From Erythrobacter aurantius (GTDB taxonomy: Bacteria > Pseudomonadota > Alphaproteobacteria > Sphingomonadales > Sphingomonadaceae): 64,000 nucleotides of DNA. The notes under the pieces are model-generated. The model saw only the letters and a list, made by a program, of their open reading frames with translations, ran no database searches and was not told the DNA's origin. Made by a program: the position numbers and the translations under genes. The stretch is taken from positions 3,248,001-3,312,000 of the forward strand of contig NZ_CP090949.1 of assembly GCF_023823125.1 (NCBI RefSeq). The letters run 5' to 3'. This document shows positions 36,701-44,972 of this stretch, one piece after another (the stretch's first letter is position 1; each line of letters starts with the position of its first letter).

Positions 36701-37207
36701 CAGGTGACGCTGGGCGGTACGGGCAGCGCCGTGCGGATCGGTGACATCGCCGCCAGCACCCAGGCGCAGGTCGGCCCGGTCAGCGTCGTCACCGTGGACG
36801 AAGCCGGCACGCTGGGGCGGCAAACCGTCGCCACTGCCGCCTCTGTCGACAATGTCCGCGTGTCGATGAACACGATGCAGGCAATCACCGATGCACAGAT
36901 CCAGAATCTGTCGGGCAGCATTTCCGCGCTGGACGGCAGGATCACCGGATTGGCGTTCCAGCTGGAAGACCTCGACCAGCGCACCCGCGGCGGCATTGCT
37001 GCGGCGATGGCGATGGGCGGAACGATGATCGTGCCTGACAGCACTTTTTCGGTCAGCGCCAATGTTTCGACCTATCAGGGCGAACAGGGCTTTTCCGGAT
37101 CGATCGCGGCGCGGGTGCGCGAACGCGTATATATCACCGCCAGCGTTGCCGGATCGACCGCCGAAAAGAGCACCGGAGGGCGTGTGGGCGTCGCTTTCGG
37201 TTTCTGA
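33761..37207 (+). CDS. YadA-like trimeric autotransporter adhesin
   Basis: A 1148-residue surface adhesin. A signal peptide of about 33 residues ends AQA. Most of the protein is YadA-head repeats of the type AxAxGxxAxAxGxxSxAxG with IAIG cores. Neck units of the form RRITNVADG...DAVTLGQL occur near residues 272, 444, 563 and 740, with a shorter one near 983. The C-terminal part (about 1070-1148) is the anchor, ending GGRVGVAFGF with terminal Phe, giving four strands per chain of a 12-strand trimeric barrel. ATG 33761 is preceded by AAGGGGGAG. It would mediate attachment to surfaces or cells. Confidence 0.95.
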   Translation: MNISRLPRVRISGALLLASSTLAIAMTSPAQADTTAPCNTGNGPDAVADTSDDTLECGENASATGGNATAVGNGSAASGSLSLAVGDSASAFGRSAQATAAGATAIGAASDAFGTNSTAIGILSVATGADSIAVGRLAQASTARSVAIGTGASATGDEATALGEAADASGQAAIAIGNDAESSGVGSIAIGSNTAGADVFGVIAGGRATIAIGSETRIYADGAIAIGGDLDNDGLGSSANATGNVALGADSFAVGLNSVAIGAGSIADLNDSVSVGSETNRRVITNVAPGYRDDHAVTLGQVNALLSGGGTPGVVVNVDGGFSPTATGTGSIAIGDGAIADGSEAVVVGATSGANGNGATTFGGFANATGTNATALGFSANAGANNATTLGSSSSASASGAVAVGTSVQASGIDSVAIGTGSSAGFANSVALGSGSTASAANTVSVGSTGFERRITNVADGVADSDAATVGQLKAIAGNDKFAANGTNGIATATGSNSLAIGSGAIAEGTNSIAIGLDTADPGDVGAFASGQGALAVGAEAQAQGSNTIALGAGSLALQDDTLSIGNSTLKRRITNVADAQDDNDAVTLGQLNDALADSATPFVKVNGATGNAVAGGLNAIAIGTVATAGGAGSIAIGGDTIGGANSTRADGTGAIAMGSFANSGSGDGAIAIGVRARGDGANALAIGTDATAFASGTAIGNLSFVNALTGTAIGESAFVSGNNSVALGAGSAALQANVVSVGSASQQRRIVNVAAGSAGTDAVNVAQLNSALSSVSGANNRFFGINSTGTSASATGIDALAIGSLANAAGNRGVAVGVSAVASQESANSFGTRARAEGINSASFGADARALANNAIAIGAGSLANANFATAVGRSAIATGDSSTALGRAAEAFGANSAAFGTGARAAAQGVAFGQTARATGNNTTALGQQALASELLATAVGNTSSATAQSATAIGSRAKAAFAGSTAVGANAETTAANQVTLGGTGSAVRIGDIAASTQAQVGPVSVVTVDEAGTLGRQTVATAASVDNVRVSMNTMQAITDAQIQNLSGSISALDGRITGLAFQLEDLDQRTRGGIAAAMAMGGTMIVPDSTFSVSANVSTYQGEQGFSGSIAARVRERVYITASVAGSTAEKSTGGRVGVAFGF

Positions 37208-37241
37208 AGCGAGAATGGGGGCGGGCCTTTCGGGCTCGTCG

Positions 37242-38258
37242 CTACCCGCCCTTGTCCAGACAAATGCGGTCCCCGCGCCGGGCAACGTTATAGCCTCGCT
37301 CTGCCACCTCGCGGCTTTGCGCGCTGTCCGGATCGCGGATCGGATTCGTGTGGTTGTAATGGATGAAATGCACCTTGGCGCGCTCGCTTGGCGGAAGCTC
37401 CTGCAAGCGGTCCATCGTTTCTGTGACGCGCGGATGCGGGATTTCTCTCATGTCCCGCCCCGGCAGTTCATCGTCGTCCCAAAAGGTCGCGTCGATGAAG
37501 ACCAACCCATCCGGCCCGACCTTGCGCACCCAGGTTTCGAGCGAGAAGCCCGGGTTTCGCGCCTCCATCTCATCCCAGCTGTCAATGTCCGGCAGGTATA
37601 GGATCGACCAACGTTCGGGATCGGCGAAAACCCAACCGACCGTCTCCGAATATTCGTCGCGATGCGGCACCGGAATGGCGCTGGCGGCGATATTGCCGCC
37701 GATAAGCTGCGGCTCTGACGGCCGCCATGCTTCGTTCGCCAACGGAGGGTAACGATAAGAGGAATGCGCCACCTCTTTGATGGCGATATTCCCCAGCTCG
37801 ACCAGCTGGCTCCACGGCCCGTTTGTGCGCAGGAACTGGGCCATGCGCGGCATCGCATAGACGGGGACCCCGCTCGCCCCCGCAGCCTCGCGCCCGAAAT
37901 ACGCAAGGCCGAGATAATGCCCGATATGCGCATGCGTGAGAAACACGCCGTCCAGGCCCAACCCATCCGCGGGCGGCTCGATCCTGTCCAGCATGGCAAG
38001 CTGCTCGGTGATCGCGGGGCTGGCATCCAAAAGATATCGTTTGCCGTTCGCCCGATCGATCAGGGCGAGCGCGGATGGCAGCAGGTGCGGGCCGGTGTCA
38101 TCGGCATTGCCGATCTGCGGCGCGCCCGCATCCTGCCCTGCCCCGAGCACGACGAGCTCGACCTTGCAGACCTCCGGCTCCCCATCGGCGGCATAGGTAA
38201 CGGCAGGGGCCGAACACAAGGCACCGCCCGCCAGCAGGGCGGCAAGGCCGCGCATCAT
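37242..38258 (-). CDS. Exported MBL-fold hydrolase, PqqB-like
   Basis: A 338-residue metallo-beta-lactamase-fold protein with a signal peptide (about 1-23, ending TYA). The metal motif reads THAHIGHYLGL, an HxHxGH instead of HxHxDH, so the usual second-metal Asp is Gly. Later segments include IPVPHRDEYSETVGWVF, LYLPDIDSWDE and VHFIHYNHTNP. This set resembles PqqB-like proteins, but no other PQQ synthesis gene is in the window. It overlaps the amidohydrolase gene by ATGA, so they form a two-gene unit of exported hydrolases. Confidence 0.82.
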   Translation of the reverse strand: MMRGLAALLAGGALCSAPAVTYAADGEPEVCKVELVVLGAGQDAGAPQIGNADDTGPHLLPSALALIDRANGKRYLLDASPAITEQLAMLDRIEPPADGLGLDGVFLTHAHIGHYLGLAYFGREAAGASGVPVYAMPRMAQFLRTNGPWSQLVELGNIAIKEVAHSSYRYPPLANEAWRPSEPQLIGGNIAASAIPVPHRDEYSETVGWVFADPERWSILYLPDIDSWDEMEARNPGFSLETWVRKVGPDGLVFIDATFWDDDELPGRDMREIPHPRVTETMDRLQELPPSERAKVHFIHYNHTNPIRDPDSAQSREVAERGYNVARRGDRICLDKGG

Positions 38259-39553
38259 TCGATCACGCGCCCGCGCACCATGACAAAGTCCACATCCTCC
38301 AGCACCGTCACATCGGCCAGCGGATTGCCGTCAACCGCGATCAGGTCTGCCGAAAAGCCCGGCGCGATGCGTCCGATGGTGTCACCCATCCCCAGAACGT
38401 CAGCCGCCACCGTGGTCGCGCTGGCCAGCGCTTCACGCGGGCTCATCCCCTGCGCCACCATGAGCGCGAATTCCTCGCCATTGCGGCCATGCGGGAACAC
38501 ACCCGCATCGGTGCCGAAAGCAACCCGCACGCCGAATTGCCGGGCGCGCGAGACCAGCGACGCCATCAACGGCTGCACCGCGCGGATCTTGGCCTCCACC
38601 ACCGGGGTGTAGGTACCGGTGTCGAGCCCTTCGGATACGCCCTTCAACGCCATCAGTGTCGGGACCAGCGTGGTGCCGTTTTCGCGCATCACCCGCGCCG
38701 CCTGCTCGTCAAGATAGGTGCCGTGTTCGATCGTGTGCACACCGGCGCGCGCCGCTGCCTCGATCCCGCGAGCGCCATGGGCGTGCGCCGCGACCTTGAG
38801 GCCGAGCGTTTCCGCCGTTTCGACGATGGCGCGCATTTCCTCATCGCTGAAATGCGCTTCGAGCCCGCGCCCCTGTTGGCTCAAGACGCCTCCGGTCGCG
38901 GTGATCTTGATAAGGTCGGCCCCGTATTGCGAGGCAAGCCGCACCTTGGCTGCGCATTCGACCGCGCCGGTGCAGGTGAAGCCGGAATCGAGGACGTCGT
39001 TCACATGTTCGATAAAGCCGTTCACGTCGCCATGCCCGCCGATGATGGCGATGGTGCGCGCGCTGGTGACGATGCGCGGACCTGCCACCATCCCTTCGGC
39101 TGTCGCGCGCCGCAGCATCTGCGTGACCTGATCGGTGCGGCTGCCCAGATCGCGCACGGTGGTGAACCCGGCAAGCGCGGTGATGCGCGCGTTCTTGGCG
39201 GCGATCAGCGTGAAGTATTCGGGCGGAGTTGTCGCCGCACGCCAGAATTCGCCCGAGGGATCACCCGAAAGGTGCGTGTGCAGGTCGATCAGGCCGGGCA
39301 GCACGGTCTTGTCCGAAAGGTCGATCACCTTCGACCCTTCAACCGCATAGACTTCGAGATCGGGGCTGTCAGAGGGCAGGATGTCGCGGATCGTTCCGTC
39401 GATCACGACGATCGCCATAGGGCCGCTTGGCTGGCTGTCGGCGTCCATGATGACGCTGCCCGCTTCGACGATCAGCGTATCGGCTGCGGCAGGCGAAGCG
39501 ATGCACGCGGCCAGCGCAGCAATCGCGCCCATGGTTTTGGCAAGCAGTTTCAT
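38255..39553 (-). CDS. Exported amidohydrolase, imidazolonepropionase/prolidase-like
   Basis: A 432-residue amidohydrolase with a signal peptide (about 1-24, ending AAA). The metal site HxH is in LPGLIDLHTHLSG, with a later HAHGARGIEAAARAGVHTIEHG and the Asp motif FGTDAGVFPHG. Start ATG 39553 has GGGGAGAG upstream, and the frame beyond that is antisense of the DUF2059 gene. Such enzymes act on cyclic amides, dipeptides or xenobiotics; the substrate is unknown. It is coupled by ATGA overlap to the MBL-fold gene. Confidence 0.9.
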   Translation of the reverse strand: MKLLAKTMGAIAALAACIASPAAADTLIVEAGSVIMDADSQPSGPMAIVVIDGTIRDILPSDSPDLEVYAVEGSKVIDLSDKTVLPGLIDLHTHLSGDPSGEFWRAATTPPEYFTLIAAKNARITALAGFTTVRDLGSRTDQVTQMLRRATAEGMVAGPRIVTSARTIAIIGGHGDVNGFIEHVNDVLDSGFTCTGAVECAAKVRLASQYGADLIKITATGGVLSQQGRGLEAHFSDEEMRAIVETAETLGLKVAAHAHGARGIEAAARAGVHTIEHGTYLDEQAARVMRENGTTLVPTLMALKGVSEGLDTGTYTPVVEAKIRAVQPLMASLVSRARQFGVRVAFGTDAGVFPHGRNGEEFALMVAQGMSPREALASATTVAADVLGMGDTIGRIAPGFSADLIAVDGNPLADVTVLEDVDFVMVRGRVIE

Positions 39554-39718
39554 TGGTTTCTCTCCCCTGTCAGGCCCCAAGGTGACAGTGATGCCCCGCT
39601 TGAGGTGCGCTGGCAAGACCGGGCCTTCGGCAATTCGTGGGGCACGCGCAATTCGCTTGACGATTGCGCGGGCGCTTGGTCTTTGCGGTGTCTTGTCATT
39701 TGCCACAGGGACGCACCC

Positions 39719-40456
39719 ATGATTCCGTTTTTGAAGATCCGCCTTGTTCTGGGTGCCTTTGCCCTGTCGCCGCTGGCGCTTGTCGCCTTGCCGGTTCCGG
39801 CTGCCGCGCAGCAGAGCGATGCCGCCTATCAGGATCTGTTCAACGCCATCGACGAAGGGGTCGATCACGAAGTTGCGCTCGATTCCACCATGAAGGTCGT
39901 ACGGCGCGAATATGCGGCAATTCCCGTGATCGCTCAGGTCGACCAGATGAGCCCCGGCCTGATCGATGAGATCGTCAAGGAAATGCGCCCGATTTTCCGC
40001 GATTATCAGGCGCGTGTGCGCGACAAGTATCGCCCGCAAATGGTCGGCCTGTTCGCGCGCAACCTGACCACTTCCGAAGCGCAGGACATCGCGGCATTCT
40101 ATCGGTCGGAGCTTGGCCGCCGCATCCTTGGCGGGGTGTCGCGCAATTACAGCCCCGATGCGACGCTGGAAAATGTGCAGGAGCTGGACGGCCAGAGCGA
40201 AGACGAAGTGCGCGACAATGTCGCCAGTGATATCGGCAATGCCACTCAGGCGACGATTTCGGAACTGTCGCAGGACGATCTTGTCGCGATGGGCAGGCTG
40301 GCGATGGAAAAGCCCGCGCTGCTGAAGCTGGGCCAGATCAACCCGCAAATGATCGCCCTGCGCGCGCAGATGGAGCAGGAACAGCCCACCCCTGACGAGG
40401 CCGCCCAGATCGAAGCGGTGATCCAGGCGGTGTTCAAGCGCAGGCTTGGGGAATAA
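39719..40456 (+). CDS. DUF2059 domain exported protein
   Basis: A 245-residue protein with a signal peptide (about 1-31, ending AAAQ). The mature protein is mostly helical. YRSELGRRILGGVSRNYSPD matches the DUF2059 core, with VDQMSPGLIDEIVKEMRPIFRDY before it. Start ATG 39719 follows ACAGGG; the open frame upstream to 38489 is only antisense to the amidohydrolase. Function of DUF2059 is unknown. It is divergent from the amidohydrolase unit and convergent with the MipA-like gene. Confidence 0.85.
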   Translation: MIPFLKIRLVLGAFALSPLALVALPVPAAAQQSDAAYQDLFNAIDEGVDHEVALDSTMKVVRREYAAIPVIAQVDQMSPGLIDEIVKEMRPIFRDYQARVRDKYRPQMVGLFARNLTTSEAQDIAAFYRSELGRRILGGVSRNYSPDATLENVQELDGQSEDEVRDNVASDIGNATQATISELSQDDLVAMGRLAMEKPALLKLGQINPQMIALRAQMEQEQPTPDEAAQIEAVIQAVFKRRLGE

Positions 40457-40488
40457 CCCGCGCTCAAGCAGCGAAGCGGTAGCGCAGA

Positions 40489-41424
40489 CTAGAACGTGTA
40501 GCCCACGCCGATCCCGCCGATGAACTGGCTGGCGCTGCCGCGAACCGATGTGAACGGAGTGTCCGCCGCATCGCCGACCAGCCGTGAATAGCCCGCGACG
40601 CCATAAAGGTTGAACCCGCCGTTCAAGAGATTGCCGTCGAGGTCCAGCGTGAAGATCGCCAGCGTGCCGAGCGAATTCAGCCCGCCATCAGCGGTGAACT
40701 GCGGCAGGCCGGTCGCCGCTGCATCGGCAGGGGTGACGGTGTAGTAATAGTCGGCAAAATCATCGTCGACGAAGCTGGCATTGAACCCCAGCTGCAGCGC
40801 GGCTCCGCGCCCCAGAGGGGTGAAGTAATTCACCCCCGGTTCGATCAGCATTCCCTCATGCGCACCCAGAATGTCCCAGCGCAGCTGCGTCGATACTCCC
40901 AGACGATCCCCCCGCGTGAAAACGCCCGGAAAGGTCACGCCGCCATTCAATCCGACCTCGATCGCGGTGTCGAGTTCGCTCGCCAATTCCACCACCGGGT
41001 CCTTGATCCGGTTGGCGCGGTCATTGCGAAAGCGGAATGACGGCCCGAGCGAGAACGAGGTTTTCGCAGGGCCCATGGCGGGCTTTTGTGACAGCAGATC
41101 GAGGTTGAAGCCGGGGCCGTTGGGGCTGATCCCCACACCGCCCACGCGCCCGACGATCAGCGGCAGCGGGAAAGCAACGTAATCGTCGGAACCCGAATAG
41201 CTTGGGACCAGACCTGCACCGATACCGATGGTCGCCCAAGTCTCGTCGAACACCGGCTTGAACGGAGGTGCACCGGCCCCTTGAGGTGAAGCATCCTGCA
41301 CGACGGCGGCGGGAGCGCCCTCTTCTTCAGCGCCCATCTCCTGGGCGGTTTCCGCATGGGCATGCCCCGCCAAAGTCATGGCAAGAAAGGCAAGAATCGA
41401 TGGCAAGGGGCGGGGTTCGGGCAT
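40489..41424 (-). CDS. MipA/OmpV family outer-membrane protein
   Basis: A 311-residue beta-barrel precursor. A signal peptide (about 1-24, ending AHA) is followed by a Glu/Ala-rich stretch. The barrel starts ATIGIGAGLVPSYSGSDDYVAFPLPLIVGR and has the family segment LGPSFRFRNDRANRIKDPVV. It ends GGIGVGYTF with a terminal Phe, as expected for outer-membrane insertion. The family includes scaffold proteins for murein enzymes and small-solute porins. It is divergent from the crt operon. Confidence 0.9.
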   Translation of the reverse strand: MPEPRPLPSILAFLAMTLAGHAHAETAQEMGAEEEGAPAAVVQDASPQGAGAPPFKPVFDETWATIGIGAGLVPSYSGSDDYVAFPLPLIVGRVGGVGISPNGPGFNLDLLSQKPAMGPAKTSFSLGPSFRFRNDRANRIKDPVVELASELDTAIEVGLNGGVTFPGVFTRGDRLGVSTQLRWDILGAHEGMLIEPGVNYFTPLGRGAALQLGFNASFVDDDFADYYYTVTPADAAATGLPQFTADGGLNSLGTLAIFTLDLDGNLLNGGFNLYGVAGYSRLVGDAADTPFTSVRGSASQFIGGIGVGYTF

Positions 41425-41555
41425 TTCAGGGAGAACTCCGTGGGAGAGAGAGGGGGCGAATGGTCAATGTGCACTGCCCCCATAGGTTCCGGTTCTGCCG
41501 GGTGGATGGCGATGCGCGTTGCCCCTGCGCGCGCTGTCCCCTAGGGCCAATACAG

Positions 41556-42788
41556 ATGAGCGACTCACAACTCGACGTGGCGATTGTTGGCGGCGGCCTT
41601 GCGGGCGGGCTGATTGCTCTTGCGCTGCACCGCGCGCGTCCGGAATTCCGCATTGCCGTGGTCGAGGCGGGCAAGGTGATCGGCGGCAATCACCGCTGGA
41701 GCTGGTTTGACAGCGACCTGTCCGAAGAAGGCCGCGCGTTGCTCGCCGAATTCCGCCAGACCGGCTGGGACGCGGGCTATGATGTCGAATTCCCCAAATA
41801 TCGGCGCACGCTGGGCACCTCATACTGTTCGATGGCGTCGCATGATTTTCACGAAGGGCTGATGCGCGCCCTGCCCGACAACGCGGTGATGCTGGGGCGC
41901 AAGGCCGCAAGCCTTGATGCGCGCGGGGTCGATCTGGACGACGGAACCCGGCTGGACGCACGGGCGGTGATAGATTGCCGCAGCTTCCAGCCAAGCAGGC
42001 ATCTGCGCGGCGGGTGGCAGGTGTTCCTTGGCCGGCACATGCGTCTGCCCGAACCGCACGGGCTGGAACGCCCTGTCATCATGGATGCAACCGTCGATCA
42101 ACTCGCGCCCAGCGGCAATGGTGGGGCCTATCGCTTCGTCTATGTCCTGCCGCTGGCATCGCATGACGTCTTCGTCGAAGACACCTACTACGCCGACAGC
42201 TTCAAGCTTGACCGGGCTGCGCTGTCGGCGCGGATCGACCAATACGCTCGCGAAAACGGCTGGCCCGATCACGCCATCGTCGGCAATGAAGCAGGTGTGC
42301 TGCCGGTGCTGACCGGGGGTAATTTCTCGGCCTATCAGGAAGAGGTCCGCATCTCCGGTGTGGCGATCGCGGGCGCGCGCGGCGGGTTCACCCATCCGCT
42401 CACCAGCTACACCATGTGCGTCGCGGTGGAAAATGCCTTGCTGATCGCACGCGAAGCCGATCTGACGGGGCCGCAACTGGCCGCGCTGATGGAAACCCGT
42501 GCCCGCCACCACTGGCGCAAGACCGGCTATTATCGCCTGCTGGGCCGTTTCCTGTTCTTCGCCGCGGAACCACACAAGCGCGTGAAGGTTTTCCAAAGGT
42601 TCTACAGATTGCGCGAAGGTCTGGTTGAAAGGTTCTACGCCGCGCGATCCAGCCCTTTGGACAAGGCCCGCGTCCTGTGGGGAGAACCGCCCGTATCTAT
42701 TCCGGCTGCGATCCTCGCGATGTTCAACCGCGGACCGCCGCTCAAAGCCAATGCGCCCATCGATTTGCAAACGGAGAATGAGGCATGA
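41556..42788 (+). CDS. crtY: Lycopene beta-cyclase
   Basis: A 410-residue CrtY-type cyclase that closes the beta-ionone rings of lycopene to give beta-carotene. The FAD motif DVAIVGGGLAGGLIAL is near residue 8, followed by VIGGNHRWSWFDSD, and FVYVLPLASHDVFVEDTYY in the middle is typical. Start ATG 41556 is the one next to the FAD fold; the longer frame has no supported start. It is first gene of the crt operon and overlaps crtI by ATGA. Confidence 0.94.
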   Translation: MSDSQLDVAIVGGGLAGGLIALALHRARPEFRIAVVEAGKVIGGNHRWSWFDSDLSEEGRALLAEFRQTGWDAGYDVEFPKYRRTLGTSYCSMASHDFHEGLMRALPDNAVMLGRKAASLDARGVDLDDGTRLDARAVIDCRSFQPSRHLRGGWQVFLGRHMRLPEPHGLERPVIMDATVDQLAPSGNGGAYRFVYVLPLASHDVFVEDTYYADSFKLDRAALSARIDQYARENGWPDHAIVGNEAGVLPVLTGGNFSAYQEEVRISGVAIAGARGGFTHPLTSYTMCVAVENALLIAREADLTGPQLAALMETRARHHWRKTGYYRLLGRFLFFAAEPHKRVKVFQRFYRLREGLVERFYAARSSPLDKARVLWGEPPVSIPAAILAMFNRGPPLKANAPIDLQTENEA

Positions 42789-44362
42789 CCGCCGATCCCA
42801 CGCTTGACCTTGCCCCGAAAGTTCCGACGGACCGCGGGATCGACCCCGTGATGGCAGAGAAATACGCCGGCAAAAGCGCCTGCGTCATCGGCGCGGGGTT
42901 TGGCGGCATGGCGCTGGCGATCCGCCTGCAATCGCACGGCATCGCGACCACCGTGGTCGAAGCGCGCGACAAACCCGGCGGCCGCGCCTATTTTTGGGAA
43001 AAGGACGGCTTCACTTTCGACGCCGGCCCCACCGTCATCACCGATCCGCCTTGCCTTGAGGAGCTGTGGGCGCTGACCGGGCACGACATCGCCGAAGATG
43101 TCGAGCTGATGAAGGTCATGCCGTTCTATCGCCTCAACTGGCCCGACGGCACCAATTTCGATTACTCGAACGACGAAGCGCAGCTGAACGCGGAAATCGC
43201 CAAGCTCAATCCCGATGACGTGGTCGGCTACCAGCGCTTCCTCGAATATTCGGCACGGGTTTATGAGGAAGGCTATCTGAAGCTGGGGACCGTCCCGTTC
43301 CTTGATTTCAAATCGATGCTGAAAGCCGCCCCTGCCCTGATCAAGGAACAGGCGTGGCGCAGCGTCTATTCGATGGTGTCGAGCTATGTCCAAAGCGAGA
43401 AGCTGCGCGAGGCGTTGAGCTTCCACACGCTGCTGGTCGGCGGCAATCCGATGAACACCTCGTCGATCTACGCGCTGATCCACAAGCTGGAAAAGGACGG
43501 CGGCGTCTGGTGGGCGCGCGGCGGCACCAATCGCCTGATCGCCGGGATGGTGCGCCATTTCGAGCGGATCGGCGGCACGATGCGCGTCGGCGATCCGGTG
43601 GTGCAGGTGCACACCATGGGCACCCGCGCGACCGAGGTGGAAACGAAATCGGGCTGGAAGCAGGCGTTTGACGCGGTCGCATCCAACGGCGACATCATGC
43701 ACACCTACAAGGATCTGCTGTCGAATTCGCAGCGCGGGCAGAAGATGGCGAAGAGTCTGAAGCGCAAGAGCTTTTCCCCGTCGCTGTTCGTCGTGCACTT
43801 CGGGCTGGAGGGCACCTGGCCGGGGATCGCGCATCACATGATCCTGTTCGCCAACCGCTACAAGGGACTGCTCGACGACATCTACAAGAACGGCGTCATC
43901 CCTCAGGATTTCGCGATCTATCTGCACCACCCCACCGTCACCGACCCGTCAATGGCACCTCCGGGCAAAAGCACCTTCTACGCGCTGGTGCCGGTCGCCC
44001 ATATGGGCAAGATGCCGGTCGACTGGGACGAAGCCGGGCCGAAGCTGGAAAAGATGATCCTCGACGAAATCGGGCGGCGGCTGATCCCCGACATCCACGA
44101 TCGGATCGTCACCAAGTTCAGCTACGCGCCCAAGGATTTCGCCCAAGACCTCTCCGCCCACATGGGCAGCGCCTTCAGTCTCGAACCGGTGCTGTGGCAA
44201 AGCGCATATCTGCGCGGCCACAACCGCGACGACGTGATCGAGAATTTCTATCTCGTCGGCGCGGGCACCCATCCGGGCGCGGGCATCCCCGGCGTGGTCG
44301 GCAGCGCCAAGGCAACGGCGGGTATTGTGCTGGAGGATTTGGCGGCTAAGGCGACCGCATGA
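42785..44362 (+). CDS. crtI: Phytoene desaturase
   Basis: A 525-residue CrtI-type desaturase that converts phytoene to lycopene with FAD. The N-terminal ACVIGAGFGGMALAIRL FAD motif is preceded by about 30 residues. The C-terminal signature GAGTHPGAGIPGVVGSAKATA is the bacterial phytoene dehydrogenase pattern. Both junctions are overlaps of ATGA type (crtY before, the LOG gene after), so the operon is translated as a coupled series. Products should be lycopene-derived carotenoids in the membrane. Confidence 0.96.
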   Translation: MTADPTLDLAPKVPTDRGIDPVMAEKYAGKSACVIGAGFGGMALAIRLQSHGIATTVVEARDKPGGRAYFWEKDGFTFDAGPTVITDPPCLEELWALTGHDIAEDVELMKVMPFYRLNWPDGTNFDYSNDEAQLNAEIAKLNPDDVVGYQRFLEYSARVYEEGYLKLGTVPFLDFKSMLKAAPALIKEQAWRSVYSMVSSYVQSEKLREALSFHTLLVGGNPMNTSSIYALIHKLEKDGGVWWARGGTNRLIAGMVRHFERIGGTMRVGDPVVQVHTMGTRATEVETKSGWKQAFDAVASNGDIMHTYKDLLSNSQRGQKMAKSLKRKSFSPSLFVVHFGLEGTWPGIAHHMILFANRYKGLLDDIYKNGVIPQDFAIYLHHPTVTDPSMAPPGKSTFYALVPVAHMGKMPVDWDEAGPKLEKMILDEIGRRLIPDIHDRIVTKFSYAPKDFAQDLSAHMGSAFSLEPVLWQSAYLRGHNRDDVIENFYLVGAGTHPGAGIPGVVGSAKATAGIVLEDLAAKATA

Positions 44363-44961
44363 ATGCACGAACCGGTACGATGAAACGCATCGCCGTCTAT
44401 TGCGGCTCCGCCACGCCCGAAGACCCGCGCTATGTCGAGCTTGCCTATGACGTGGGCCGCGAGCTGGCCACGCGCGGGATCGGCGTCGTTTATGGCGGCG
44501 GCAGGCTGGGACTGATGGGCGCGGTGGCGCGCGGGGCCAAGGAAGCCGGCGGCGAAGTCATCGGCATCATTCCCGATGCGTTGATCAAGTCCGAAGTCGC
44601 CAATTACGACTGTGACGAACTGGTCGCCGTGTCCGGCATGCACGAACGCAAGCAGAAGTTCACCGATCTGTCGGACGGGTTCATCACCCTTCCCGGCGGG
44701 GTCGGGACCATGGACGAGCTATGGGAAGCGATGAGCTGGTCGCAGCTGGGCTATCATTCCGATCCCGTGGGCGTGCTCAACGCTTTCGGCTTTTACGATC
44801 ACCTGCTCGCCTTCAACCGCAAGATGGCCGAAGTCGGCTTTGTCCGCCCGGCGCACCAGAACATATTGATCGCGGCGGACAACCTGCCCGATCTGCTGGA
44901 GCAGATGGAAGCCTATGAACCGCACACTCCGATCTTCCGGATGAAGGCAGAGGACCTGTAA
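44359..44961 (+). CDS. LOG family (TIGR00730) Rossmann-fold nucleosidase
   Basis: A 200-residue protein of the lysine-decarboxylase-like LOG family. The Rossmann start IAVYCGSATPED, GVVYGGGRLGLMG and the active-site motif LPGGVGTMDELWE are all present. Members cleave nucleoside monophosphates to base and ribose phosphate, including cytokinin activation in plants. It is embedded between crtI and crtB, with ATGA overlap to crtI and 11 bases to crtB. An intact MHERK motif supports an active enzyme. Why it sits in a carotenoid operon is not clear. Confidence 0.93.
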   Translation: MNARTGTMKRIAVYCGSATPEDPRYVELAYDVGRELATRGIGVVYGGGRLGLMGAVARGAKEAGGEVIGIIPDALIKSEVANYDCDELVAVSGMHERKQKFTDLSDGFITLPGGVGTMDELWEAMSWSQLGYHSDPVGVLNAFGFYDHLLAFNRKMAEVGFVRPAHQNILIAADNLPDLLEQMEAYEPHTPIFRMKAEDL

Positions 44962-44972
44962 GGCTTCGCACC

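Noticed and set aside
34642..37285. Long minus-strand frames (470 and 739 residues) opposite the YadA-like gene.
   Set aside because: Repetitive Ala/Pro-rich translations mirror the adhesin repeats; no ribosome binding site, no domain.
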